Under the pieces are notes generated by a model. The model saw only the letters and a program-made list of their open reading frames with translations. It had not been told where the DNA came from and searched no databases. The position numbers and the translations under genes were made by a program. Below are positions 16,526 to 24,799 of a stretch of DNA of 44,756 nt, one piece after another; position 1 is the stretch's first letter; each line of letters opens with the position of its first letter. Source of the stretch: CAYRAV01 sp964422365 (lineage in GTDB: Bacteria; Bacillota; Clostridia; Lachnospirales; Lachnospiraceae); assembly GCA_964422365.1 (NCBI GenBank), contig CAYRAV010000022.1, positions 1-44,756 on the forward strand, given 5' to 3'.

Positions 16526-17569
16526 ATGAAGAGAATGAAGATTGCAGTTATTTTTGGAGGAAATTCTACAGAATATCCTGTATCCTTACAGTCAGCATTT
16601 TCTATTTTAGAAAATTTGGATAAACAAAAGTATGACATTATACCAATTGGAATTACAAGACAAGGGGACTGGTATCGTTACTATGGTGATTATGACAGGA
16701 TTCTTAACGATTCTTGGTGTGAAAACAATGAAGTTCTTGTTCCAGTGGTCATTTCACAAAATTCTTCCATAAGCGGCATGATTGAGTGGAAAGAAGATGG
16801 TATGAAAATTACAAAGATTGATCTTGCTTTTCCTGTACTTCATGGGAAAAATGGAGAAGATGGAACAGTGCAGGGCGTGTTTGAATTGGCGGGTATATCT
16901 GTTATAGGATGTGATACATTGTCCTCTGCATTATGTATGGACAAAGACAGGGCACACAAGCTCGTTCAAAATGCTGGTGTTGCTGTGCCAAAAGCAATTG
17001 TGTTGAAAAATGCTACAAGGGAAAATGCAATGGAACTATCAAAAGAATTAACATATCCTTTGTTTATAAAACCTGTGCGTGCAGGGTCATCTTTTGGTAT
17101 TACAAAGATTAATAAAAGAGAGGAACTGCAGGCAGCAGTTGACCATGCTTTTGAGCATGATAGCGAAGTGATTATCGAGGAGGCCGTTGATGGATTCGAG
17201 GTGGGCTGTGCAGTGCTGGGGATAGATGATTTACTTGTAGGCAGAGTAGATGAAATCGAACTAACAGATGGATTTTTCGACTATACAGAGAAATATACCT
17301 TAAAAAGTTCTGAAATTCATATGCCGGCAAGAATCGATGATGCTTGTGAAAAAAGGATACAGGAAACAGCAAAGCTTATCTATCAAACACTTGGTTGTTC
17401 GGGTTTTGCCAGAGTGGACATGTTCTTGAAACCATCAGGAGAAATTGTTTTTAATGAAGTCAATACAATTCCAGGTTTTACTTCCCATAGCCGCTATCCA
17501 AATATGATGAAAGGAATTGGCTTGTCCTATGAGGAAATTTTAAATAAGCTGATTGGGTTATATCTCTAA
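16526..17569 (+). CDS. vanG: D-alanine--D-serine ligase, VanG type
   Basis: The product has 347 residues, ATP-grasp fold. It joins D-Ala to D-Ser; the dipeptide replaces D-Ala-D-Ala at the end of peptidoglycan precursors and lowers vancomycin affinity. Motifs: IAVIFGGNSTEYPVSLQSA at the N terminus, LHGKNGEDGTVQGVFELAG, the DTLSSALCMDKDRAHKLV stretch, the ATP-binding PLFIKPVRAGSSFGI, EEAVDGFEVGCAVLG, the omega-loop region DYTEKYTLKSSEIHMPARI, and the metal-binding FNEVNTIPGFTSHSRYP. The HGKNGEDG and EKYTLKSS segments match VanG-type D-Ser ligases as I remember them rather than housekeeping Ddl. AGGAGG is eight bases before ATG 16526. It heads the vanG-vanXY-vanT transcript. Confidence 0.9.
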   Translation: MKRMKIAVIFGGNSTEYPVSLQSAFSILENLDKQKYDIIPIGITRQGDWYRYYGDYDRILNDSWCENNEVLVPVVISQNSSISGMIEWKEDGMKITKIDLAFPVLHGKNGEDGTVQGVFELAGISVIGCDTLSSALCMDKDRAHKLVQNAGVAVPKAIVLKNATRENAMELSKELTYPLFIKPVRAGSSFGITKINKREELQAAVDHAFEHDSEVIIEEAVDGFEVGCAVLGIDDLLVGRVDEIELTDGFFDYTEKYTLKSSEIHMPARIDDACEKRIQETAKLIYQTLGCSGFARVDMFLKPSGEIVFNEVNTIPGFTSHSRYPNMMKGIGLSYEEILNKLIGLYL

Positions 17570-17571
17570 AA

Positions 17572-18336
17572 ATGAAAAAAGTTATATTAAATAAATCACA
17601 AATTTATGAAGGAAATCTGATTCTTGTAAATGCTTATTATGCTATTGAAACATTTGGCGGCGAGGAACTGGTTCCTGTTCATGCAGGAGGTTTCAGTGTT
17701 TTAATGAGGCATAATGCAGCAAATCGTCTGTATCAGGTTTTTGAAAGCATTGGGTGTAAAAATAAAATTGCAGCAGTGAGCGGATACCGTACTGTGAAGG
17801 AACAAAAGGAAATCTATGAGACTTCTTTACAAGACAATGGGAAAAGTTTTACCGAAAAATATGTGGCATTGCCAAACCATAGTGAACATCAGACAGGACT
17901 TGCCATTGATCTGGGACTAAAACAGGACAACATTGACTTTATTTGTCCGGAATTTCCTTATGAGGGAATTTGCAACAAATTCCGCAAAGAGGCAGTAAAG
18001 TTTGGATTTGTGGAACGCTATGGACGGGAGAAAGAGGTTATCACAGGAATTTCACATGAACCATGGCATTTCCGATATGTAGGATATCCTCACTCTGAGA
18101 TCATGAATAACAAAAAACTGGCTCTTGAGGAATATATCGAATATGTAAAAAACTTTACATTTAGAGGGAAGCATCTTAGATTCCTAAATAATGGAAATGA
18201 TACAGAAATATTTTTTGTTCCTTTCCATAACTCAGAAGTGGTAGAGATTCTGATTCCAAAAAAGTCCAATTATCAAATATCAGGAAACAACATAGATGGG
18301 GTTATTGTAACGCTTTGGGGGTGTGAAAATGGGTAA
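17572..18336 (+). CDS. vanXY: D,D-dipeptidase/D,D-carboxypeptidase VanXY
   Basis: The product has 254 residues, peptidase family M15B. It hydrolyses D-Ala-D-Ala and removes terminal D-Ala from normal precursors so that only D-Ser-ended precursors remain. The zinc site is complete: H106 and D113 in SEHQTGLAIDLG, and H166 with catalytic E163 in EPWHFRY. SGYRTVKEQKEIY is the usual substrate-side motif. There is no signal peptide, so it acts in the cytoplasm, as VanXY proteins do. A C-terminal stretch after about residue 190 (TFRGKHLRFLNN...) is the short beta domain seen in VanXY. The start is two bases after the vanG stop with no strong ribosome site, suggesting translational coupling. Confidence 0.9.
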   Translation: MKKVILNKSQIYEGNLILVNAYYAIETFGGEELVPVHAGGFSVLMRHNAANRLYQVFESIGCKNKIAAVSGYRTVKEQKEIYETSLQDNGKSFTEKYVALPNHSEHQTGLAIDLGLKQDNIDFICPEFPYEGICNKFRKEAVKFGFVERYGREKEVITGISHEPWHFRYVGYPHSEIMNNKKLALEEYIEYVKNFTFRGKHLRFLNNGNDTEIFFVPFHNSEVVEILIPKKSNYQISGNNIDGVIVTLWGCENG

Positions 18337-20464
18337 AAAAGGTTATACAGGTATTGATTATTTTCGGGTTTTTGCAGCATTGCTTGTCATCGCAATTCAT
18401 ACATCACCATTATTATCATTTAGTGAGACAGGTGATTTTGTACTGACACGAATCGCTGCAAGGATTGCAGTACCATTCTTTTTTATGACAACAGGATTTT
18501 TTCTCATTTCAAGATACCAGTATAATGCCAACAAGCTGAAAGTTTTTATAAAGAAGACAGCAATCATATATAGTATAACAATTGCAGGGTATATTCCACT
18601 AAATATTTATAATGGATATTTTAAAATGGACTATTTGCTGCCTAATATGATTAAGGATATTGTATTTGATGGTACATTATATCATTTATGGTATCTTCCA
18701 GCATCCATGATTGGTGCAGCAATCGCATGGTTTTTGGTAAAAAGAGTTGGATTGAGGGAGGCACTTGTGATTACTGCCATTCTTTATATAGTTGGTTTGT
18801 TTGGTGATAGTTATTATGGTTTTGCAGAGCAGCTGCCCCTGATAAAAAATATATATGATGGCATATTTCAAGTATCCGATTACACTCGAAATGGCATCTT
18901 CTTTGCGCCAGTCTTTTTAGTTCTTGGTGGTGTGATTGCCGATAAGTCCATTTATATATCATTAAAAAATTGTTTGATTGGGTTTGGGTTATCCTTTTCC
19001 CTTATGCTTGGTGAGGGAATGATTTTACACAATTTGGAGATGCAGCGGCATGATAGTATGTATATCATGCTGCTGCCCTGCATGTATTTTCTGTTTACAG
19101 CTTTTACATTTTTCAAAGGCCGCAGAACAAAAATATTACGGACAGCAGCATTAATGATGTATATGATTCATCCAATGATAATTGTTGCGGTCCGCATGTT
19201 TGCAAAAGCATTACAGCTGCAAAGTATATTAGTAGAAAACAGCCTTGTTCATTATTTTGTGGTATGTATTTTTTCGGGTGTTGCTTCACTGGTTATTATG
19301 TGGATTTTGGAGCAGCTAAGACATAAACCTAAGGTAACAATAGTAGAAGGAAAAGATAGGGCATGGATTGAAATAAATAAGAATCATTTAAGGCATAATG
19401 TGAAAATTCTGCAAAAAGCAATGTTAGGAAATTGTGAGCTTATGGCAGTGGTAAAAGCTGAGGCTTATGGGCATGGTGCATTTGAGGTAGCAACCTGTGT
19501 TAATCAAATGGGGGTAAAAGCATTTGCAGTAGCTACGATAGATGAGGGGATAGAACTTCGCCGCTATGGTATTCAGGGAGAAATTTTAATTATGGGTTAT
19601 ACGAATCCTATGCGGGCACAGGAACTTCGGAAATATAACCTTACACAAACTTTGGTTGATTACACATATGCAGTTGATTTAAACCGGCAGGGATATGATC
19701 TTAAGGCACATATTAAAATTGACACTGGAATGCACAGACTTGGTTTTGAGGTAAATGATGTAACAAAAGTTTCAAAGATATTTAGAGCAAAGCATTTGAA
19801 TATCTGCGGAATGTACACACATTTGTGCGTTGCAGACAGCCACGCAGTAGAAGATGAAGCATTTACAAAAAGACAGATTAGTAGTTTTTATCATTTAATT
19901 GAGATACTTGCAGAAAGCGGAATCAAAATTCCTAAGATACATATTCAGAGCAGTTACGGATTTTTGAATTATCCGGAGCTTAAATGTGATTATGTAAGAG
20001 CAGGAGTTTCATTGTATGGTGTATTGAGCTCCCCAGGTGATGAAACAAAATTGAAACTTGATTTACGTCCTGTTTTATCTTTAAAATCAAAAATTATTCT
20101 TATCAGAAAAATACGAAGAGGTGAAAGTGTTGGATATGGAAGGATGTTCGTGGCAGACAAAGACAGTGTAATTGCAATATTGCCTGTTGGATATGCGGAC
20201 GGGATACCAAGAAATTTATCTTGTGGAAAGGGGGAAGTAATTGTACAGGGATACCGTGTTCCGGTAGTAGGAAGAATCTGCATGGATCAACTTGTAATTG
20301 ACATTACAGATATTCCCAATATAATGGTAGGAGATATTGTGACTTTGATCGGAAAAGATGGTACAGATGAATTAGTGACACCAAATCTTGCAGAACAAGC
20401 AGAAAGTATATCAAATGAATTCTTAAGCCGGATGGGAACAAGACTGAATCGTAATTTGCAATAA
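18329..20464 (+). CDS. vanT: Membrane-bound serine/alanine racemase VanT
   Basis: About 711 residues in two domains. Residues 1-330 form an acyltransferase-3-like membrane domain of about ten helices (GIDYFRVFAALLVIAIHTS; VPFFFMTTGFFL; YMIHPMIIVA) thought to bring L-Ser to the enzyme. Residues 345-711 form a PLP alanine-racemase domain with the PLP Lys near 376 in AVVKAEAYGHGA, the second catalytic Tyr in RAGVSLYGVLS, and RICMDQLVIDIT. It makes D-Ser for the VanG ligase. ATG 18329 lies five bases after GGGGGTG and overlaps the vanXY stop by eight bases. Length and order match VanT of vanG clusters. A terminator follows. Confidence 0.9.
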   Translation: MGKKGYTGIDYFRVFAALLVIAIHTSPLLSFSETGDFVLTRIAARIAVPFFFMTTGFFLISRYQYNANKLKVFIKKTAIIYSITIAGYIPLNIYNGYFKMDYLLPNMIKDIVFDGTLYHLWYLPASMIGAAIAWFLVKRVGLREALVITAILYIVGLFGDSYYGFAEQLPLIKNIYDGIFQVSDYTRNGIFFAPVFLVLGGVIADKSIYISLKNCLIGFGLSFSLMLGEGMILHNLEMQRHDSMYIMLLPCMYFLFTAFTFFKGRRTKILRTAALMMYMIHPMIIVAVRMFAKALQLQSILVENSLVHYFVVCIFSGVASLVIMWILEQLRHKPKVTIVEGKDRAWIEINKNHLRHNVKILQKAMLGNCELMAVVKAEAYGHGAFEVATCVNQMGVKAFAVATIDEGIELRRYGIQGEILIMGYTNPMRAQELRKYNLTQTLVDYTYAVDLNRQGYDLKAHIKIDTGMHRLGFEVNDVTKVSKIFRAKHLNICGMYTHLCVADSHAVEDEAFTKRQISSFYHLIEILAESGIKIPKIHIQSSYGFLNYPELKCDYVRAGVSLYGVLSSPGDETKLKLDLRPVLSLKSKIILIRKIRRGESVGYGRMFVADKDSVIAILPVGYADGIPRNLSCGKGEVIVQGYRVPVVGRICMDQLVIDITDIPNIMVGDIVTLIGKDGTDELVTPNLAEQAESISNEFLSRMGTRLNRNLQ

Positions 20465-20495
20465 AATATTATAATGTTATTGGTTTACTATATCT

Positions 20496-20538
20496 AATAA
20501 ACGTGGTAAAATAAAAAAATACCATGTTTATTTTTATT
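20496..20538 (+). terminator. Terminator after vanT
   Basis: AATAAACGTGGTA (20496-20508) pairs with TACCATGTTTATT (20520-20532) with one mismatch, followed by a T-rich tail. It separates vanT from hisB. Confidence 0.7.
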
Positions 20539-20544
20539 AGTCAA

Positions 20545-20690
20545 ATACACCACAGTTAGCTGGCAGAGTATCAAACTTGTCTACACAGCAGGCTGTGGGG
20601 AGTTGACCTTTGCGGCCAGCCGTCAAATGAAAACGAAAGCATTTCCTCTTTACCGAAGGCAGAGCAGGCTCGTTGTTCGCAAGAATAAAT
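20545..20690. repeat. Dispersed element R5 (copy a) between vanT and hisB
   Basis: This stretch aligns loosely with 34925-35062. Shared blocks are GTATCAAA, GAAAGCATTTC, TTTA and AGGCTC..TGTTC. No convincing hisB promoter was found inside it; TTGACC at about 20602 has no matching -10. It may mark one junction of the van insertion or may simply be a dispersed repeat. Confidence 0.45.
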
Positions 20691-20717
20691 ATGCAGAACA
20701 TAGAAAGGAGTTCTATT

Positions 20718-21311
20718 ATGAAAAAAGTACGAAGTGCAGAGATTGAAAGAAATACTAGTGAAACCAAAATAAAAATGAAATTTGAGATAGATGGTGATGG
20801 AAAAGGAACAATAAGGACAGGAATTGGTTTCTTTGATCATATGTTAAATAGTTTCACCAAACATGGTTTCTTTCATTTGGATTTAGAGGTGGATGGAGAT
20901 TTGTATGTAGATTGTCATCATACAATTGAAGATGTGGGTATTGTGCTTGGGAAGGCAATCAAGGAAGCAATTGGCGATAAAGCAGGAATCAACCGCTATG
21001 GTTATTTTATTTTACCAATGGATGAAACATTAATGCTTTGTTCGTTGGATTTATCAGGAAGACCTTATTTTTCTTATGATGTAGATTATACAATGGAACG
21101 GGTTGGACAGATGGATACAGAGATGGTAAAAGAATTTTTTTATGCTGTTTCTTATGGGGCAGAAATGAATTTACATATTAAGAAATTAGATGGAAGCAAC
21201 AATCACCATATTATCGAAGCGATTTTTAAGGCTTTTGCAAAAGCATTAGACCAGGCAACGCAATATGATGAGCGTATTACAGGAGTATTGTCTACAAAAG
21301 GTGCATTATAG
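20718..21311 (+). CDS. hisB: Imidazoleglycerol-phosphate dehydratase HisB
   Basis: The product has 197 residues, the monofunctional IGP dehydratase (the phosphatase domain of enterobacterial HisB is absent). It removes water from imidazole glycerol phosphate to give imidazole acetol phosphate, using Mn2+. The metal-binding repeats are present: FFDHMLNSFTKHGFFHLDL, DCHHTIEDVGIVLG, and SYGAEMNLHIKKLDGSNNHHIIEAIFKAFAKAL near the C terminus. ATG 20718 is seven bases after AAAGGAG; the frame extends 15 codons upstream into the repeat but without a ribosome site. It belongs with hisZ-hisG-hisD but is cut off from them by about 6.3 kb of van genes and two terminators. Confidence 0.93.
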   Translation: MKKVRSAEIERNTSETKIKMKFEIDGDGKGTIRTGIGFFDHMLNSFTKHGFFHLDLEVDGDLYVDCHHTIEDVGIVLGKAIKEAIGDKAGINRYGYFILPMDETLMLCSLDLSGRPYFSYDVDYTMERVGQMDTEMVKEFFYAVSYGAEMNLHIKKLDGSNNHHIIEAIFKAFAKALDQATQYDERITGVLSTKGAL

Positions 21312-21365
21312 AGAATAATCCATTAAAAAATACATAATGATAGAAAATAACAGGAGGATAATAAC

Positions 21366-22628
21366 ATGTCAAAGAAAAAACTGGTAGCATATATCAATGC
21401 AGAGAATGAAGTTCCAGTCAATGTAATTCGCTTAGCAGAACAATATTCATACAGCGGAGCAGACGAAATACTGATTTATAATTATACAAAAGATGAAAGT
21501 TCCAGGGAGGAATTTCTGGCAACAGCAAAAGCAATTTCAAAAGTTGTAGATATTCCATTTCTAATAGGATTATATGTAAAACGTTTTGAAGATGTAAAGA
21601 AGGCTTTATATACAGGTGCATCGCAGGTAGTCATCAAGGAAGTTTTGATAGAAGATGAGAGTGCAGTAAAAGAAGCATCCGAGCGTTTTGGAGCAGAAAA
21701 ATTAATGATAGAAATTGACTCTTGTGGGGAATATAAAAGTAGTGCAAAATCTCAACAGGTAAAAGAACTTGGTTTTGGAAATGTATTATTAAAGCATGTT
21801 GTGTTATCTGAAGCATTACAGGAAAATATAAAAAAAGCAGAACTTCCAATTTTAATCCGTGACAGTCTGGTACGAAATGATTTGGAAGAATTGATTTCTT
21901 TGGATTATATTACAGGTGTTGCGACAAACCATTTTGTGGACAAAGACATGATGAAAGCCAAAATTGCATTAAAAGAAAATGGAATTCCGGTAAATACTTA
22001 TGAGAGTACTATGAAGTTTTCTGAGTTTAAATTAAATAGTGATGGCATGATACCAGTTGTAACACAGGATTACAAAACAGGCGAAGTGTTAATGGTAGCC
22101 TACATGAATGAGGAGGCATATCAAAAAACCATTGCAACTGGTAAAATGACTTACTGGAGCCGCAGCCGTAATGAACTTTGGTGTAAGGGAGATACATCCG
22201 GCCATTACCAATATGTAAAAAACTTGAAAATTGATTGTGATAATGATACAATATTAGCAAAGGTGCATCAAATTGGTGCAGCTTGCCATACTGGTAACAA
22301 AACATGTTTCTTTACAGATTTGGTAAAGAAAGAGTATGATGATACTAATCCATTAACCGTATTTACGCAGGTGTATGATGTTATTATGGATAGAAAGAAG
22401 CATCCAAAGGAAGGTTCTTATACCAATTATCTGTTTGAGAAGGGAATCGATAAGATTCTAAAAAAATGTGGAGAAGAGGCAACAGAAATTGTAATTGCAG
22501 CAAAAAATCCGGATGCAGAAGAATTGAAATACGAGATTTCAGATTTCTTATATCATATGATGGTACTTATGGCAGAGTGTGGATTAGATTGGAATGATGT
22601 GGTTAAGGAATTAGCACATAGAAGATAA
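21366..22628 (+). CDS. hisIE: HisIE with an N-terminal HisA/HisF-like domain
   Basis: The product has 420 residues in three parts. Residues 1-210 look like a degenerate TIM barrel of the HisA/HisF type (DIPFLIGLYVKRFEDVKKALYTGASQVVI at 62-90, then an Asp at IEIDSC about 118), but the first catalytic Asp position appears as Asn (AYINAEN). Residues 225-320 are the phosphoribosyl-AMP cyclohydrolase HisI: EVLMVAYMN, TYWSRSRNELWCKGDTSG, and Cys/His zinc motifs IDCDND and GAACHTGNKTCF. Residues 330-420 are the phosphoribosyl-ATP pyrophosphatase HisE with KCGEEATEIVIAAKN. So steps 2 and 3 of the pathway are provided; the role of the front domain is unclear. AGGAGG lies before ATG 21366; a small gene follows. 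Confidence 0.9.
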   Translation: MSKKKLVAYINAENEVPVNVIRLAEQYSYSGADEILIYNYTKDESSREEFLATAKAISKVVDIPFLIGLYVKRFEDVKKALYTGASQVVIKEVLIEDESAVKEASERFGAEKLMIEIDSCGEYKSSAKSQQVKELGFGNVLLKHVVLSEALQENIKKAELPILIRDSLVRNDLEELISLDYITGVATNHFVDKDMMKAKIALKENGIPVNTYESTMKFSEFKLNSDGMIPVVTQDYKTGEVLMVAYMNEEAYQKTIATGKMTYWSRSRNELWCKGDTSGHYQYVKNLKIDCDNDTILAKVHQIGAACHTGNKTCFFTDLVKKEYDDTNPLTVFTQVYDVIMDRKKHPKEGSYTNYLFEKGIDKILKKCGEEATEIVIAAKNPDAEELKYEISDFLYHMMVLMAECGLDWNDVVKELAHRR

Positions 22629-22643
22629 AAGGAGGCATTTGAT

Positions 22644-22769
22644 ATGGCGTTTTTGACAAATTTTGTATGGTATCTGATAAAATACATTGTATATGGAATG
22701 GTTGTTTTTGCTGGTATTATATTAGGTAAGAAGTTAAGTGACAATAAGAAAAAAAAAGAAGGTTTATAA
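22644..22769 (+). CDS. Small single-helix membrane protein (41 residues), end of his operon
   Basis: ATG 22644 is eight bases after a perfect GGAGG, itself right after the hisIE stop. The product is MAFLTNFVWYLIKY, a continuous hydrophobic stretch to about residue 28, then a Lys-rich tail (GKKLSDNKKKKEGL). One membrane helix with a positive C-terminal tail is predicted, with the tail likely in the cytoplasm. The strong ribosome site, full open frame up to the terminator, and membrane-protein composition argue that it is real. I recall similar short proteins after hisIE in Lachnospiraceae but know no function. Confidence 0.7.
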   Translation: MAFLTNFVWYLIKYIVYGMVVFAGIILGKKLSDNKKKKEGL

Positions 22770-22776
22770 AATGAAG

Positions 22777-22823
22777 AGGCTATTATGTTTGACCATATGA
22801 AACATAATAGTCTGTCTTTTTAT
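22777..22823 (+). terminator. Intrinsic terminator of the histidine operon
   Basis: AGGCTATTATGTTT (22777-22790) pairs with AAACATAATAGTCT (22800-22813) with one wobble, followed by TTTTTATT. Confidence 0.88.
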
Positions 22824-22931
22824 TCTTATAGTTTTCTGCCATAAAGCAACGATGAAAAATCAGTTTATAAATATGACAGGAAAATAGTAAAAATAAGAAA
22901 GTAATAGTAGCTGGAAAGATTGGTATAAGTT

Positions 22932-24017
22932 ATGATGATAAAAGGTGTTATTTTTGATATGGACGGATTAATGATTGATACAGAAAAATTATTAAAACGT
23001 TTCTGGTGTCAGGCGGCAAATGAGTTTGGTTATCCAATGAAAGAAGAACATGTGCTTAGTATCCGAAGTCTGGCGGCAAAATATGCCATTCCGAAATTAA
23101 AGGGATATTTTGGAAAAGATTTTGATTATGCAGCAGTCCGAGGCAGGAGAATGGAACTGATGAATCAGTATATTGAACAACATGGAGTAGAAAAGAAAAA
23201 GGGACTGGATGAACTGATTGCCTATTTGAAAAAAGAAAATATAAAGATGGCAGTTGCTACAGCAACAGATGAAGAAAGAACGAAAAAATATTTAGAAAGT
23301 ATTGGTATTTACCATTTATTTGACGGAATTGTCTGTGCAGCAATGGTGGAAAATGGAAAGCCTGCTCCAGATATTTATAGGAAAGCGGCTGAGGTTTTGC
23401 AGCTGCCGCCGGAAAATTGCATGGCATTGGAGGATTCGCCAAATGGAATTTTGGCAGCATTTTCAGCAGGATGTATCCCGGTTATGATACCAGATTTAGA
23501 TGAACCTAAGCAGAACACATTAGAGATTATTTATAAAAAAGTAGAAGATTTAGAAAAGGTTATTTCTGTGATTTCAGAACTGAATCAGGGGAAAGAAAAT
23601 AAGGAATGTTTTGAATGTTTATTTTTATTCCGTAAAAAATTTGTTAGTCATACAGAATGGAGCATGACAGCAAGTGTACAAAATATTCTAAAATGTGAAA
23701 GATTTATACCAGAATTTTATCTGTTTGAAGTGGAAGAACCGGAATTTGGATGTGAGGGCAGACCAGAGGGAAACGTTATATATGCCAATGTGCAGATATT
23801 GTCTGAAAGCGGTTTTAAAATGGTATCAGTGGAGGAAAGAAAATTATGGATTTCCGGTTGGGATGATGGTATGTGGGGCGGTATAATAGAAGAAAAAGGT
23901 GAAAAAATTCCAGCCATGTATCAGGAAAAAACAAGGAAATGGAAGGTATTATCTGGCATAGAGAAAGAATTGTATCATAACATAAAAGAGGAAATTTTGA
24001 AGGAGGAAAAAGAGTGA
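22932..24017 (+). CDS. HAD-family phosphatase with an extra C-terminal domain
   Basis: The product has 361 residues. Residues 1-215 are a class IA HAD enzyme: FDMDGLMIDTE (nucleophile Asp), ATATDEER (motif II), ENGKPAPDIY (motif III Lys) and LEDSPNGI (motif IV). After about residue 218 comes a separate stretch of about 140 residues (ECLFLFRKKFVSHTEWS..., WISGWDDGMWGGIIEEKGEKIP...) that ordinary beta-phosphoglucomutase-like enzymes lack. I do not recognise this part; it is rich in Trp and Glu and looks soluble. ATG 22932 or 22935 may be used; the ribosome site is weak. The next HAD gene begins with a four-base overlap, so the two are one operon. Substrate unknown. Confidence 0.8.
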   Translation: MMIKGVIFDMDGLMIDTEKLLKRFWCQAANEFGYPMKEEHVLSIRSLAAKYAIPKLKGYFGKDFDYAAVRGRRMELMNQYIEQHGVEKKKGLDELIAYLKKENIKMAVATATDEERTKKYLESIGIYHLFDGIVCAAMVENGKPAPDIYRKAAEVLQLPPENCMALEDSPNGILAAFSAGCIPVMIPDLDEPKQNTLEIIYKKVEDLEKVISVISELNQGKENKECFECLFLFRKKFVSHTEWSMTASVQNILKCERFIPEFYLFEVEEPEFGCEGRPEGNVIYANVQILSESGFKMVSVEERKLWISGWDDGMWGGIIEEKGEKIPAMYQEKTRKWKVLSGIEKELYHNIKEEILKEEKE

Positions 24018-24664
24018 AATATATTTTGTTTGATTTAGATGGAACTTTAACCGATCCAAAAGAGGGAATTACAAAAAGCTTTCAGTATGCTTTAAAACAT
24101 ATGGGAATAATAGAAGAAAATCTAGATGCATTAGAGAAAGTGATAGGTCCGCCATTAAAAGATTCATTCATGGAGTTTTACGGAATGAACGAAGAGGATG
24201 CTTTAGAAGCAGTAGCAAAATACCGAGAGCGTTTTAAAACAATTGGTTTATATGAAAATGAAATATTTGATGGTATAAGAGAACTGTTAGAACACCTTCA
24301 AAAAGAAGGATTTTTATTAGCAATTGCCAGTTCAAAACCAACAGTATTCGTGGAGCAAATTTGTGAGCACTTTGAAATTAAGCAGTATTTTCATCATATT
24401 GTGGGAAGTTTTCTTGATGGAAGACGTTCAGAAAAAGAGGAGGTAATAGAAGAAGCAGTCAAGGAATTTGGAGAAGAGAATCTTGACGAAATTATTATGG
24501 TTGGAGACCGTAAGTTTGATATAATCGGGGCACATCAAAAAGGTTTAAAAGCAATTGGTGTTACCTTTGGTTATGGAGGAGAGAAAGAATTAAAGGCTGC
24601 AAAAGCAGATTATATTGTAAATACAGTTGTAGAATTGGAAAAAATGCTGATTATGCTAAAATAG
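24014..24664 (+). CDS. HAD-family hydrolase, phosphoglycolate phosphatase-like
   Basis: The product has 216 residues. Motif I is LFDLDGTLTDPKEGITKSF, followed by a helical cap domain, motif II ASSKPT, and motif IV IMVGDRKFDIIGAHQKGLKAIGVTFGYG. This arrangement (GDRKFDIIGA, G.TFGYG) is typical of Gph/PpaX-like phosphatases, which act on phosphoglycolate or pyrophosphate. GTG 24014 is used as start: AGGAGG is seven bases upstream and the stop of the previous gene overlaps as GTGA. It is coupled to the preceding HAD gene. The exact substrate cannot be determined. Confidence 0.83.
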   Translation: MKYILFDLDGTLTDPKEGITKSFQYALKHMGIIEENLDALEKVIGPPLKDSFMEFYGMNEEDALEAVAKYRERFKTIGLYENEIFDGIRELLEHLQKEGFLLAIASSKPTVFVEQICEHFEIKQYFHHIVGSFLDGRRSEKEEVIEEAVKEFGEENLDEIIMVGDRKFDIIGAHQKGLKAIGVTFGYGGEKELKAAKADYIVNTVVELEKMLIMLK

Positions 24665-24681
24665 CAGAGTATTGACAAAAT

Positions 24682-24741
24682 AGGTTCCACAGATATCTAC
24701 TGCGTTACAAGTTTAATGTTTCATAGATTACTGAGGAACCT
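24682..24741. other. Inverted repeat between convergent genes
   Basis: AGGTTCC (24682-24688) pairs with GGAACCT (24735-24741) around a 46-base loop; CCTGCA-A-TGCAGG follows near 24763. This may serve as a weak bidirectional terminator between the HAD gene and the minus-strand tetR gene. There is no clear U run. Confidence 0.35.
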
Positions 24742-24799
24742 TGATTTCCATGAATAATGAGCCTGCAATGCAGGGGCTTTGGTAAGACAGAAATAGAAG

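Noticed and set aside
16526..17569. Ordinary housekeeping D-Ala-D-Ala ligase
   Set aside because: The neighbours vanXY and vanT and the omega-loop segment point to the D-Ser-using VanG type.
14384..20464. Integrative element or transposon carrying the van genes
   Set aside because: No integrase, transposase, relaxase or target duplication was seen at either edge; base use is not clearly different by eye.
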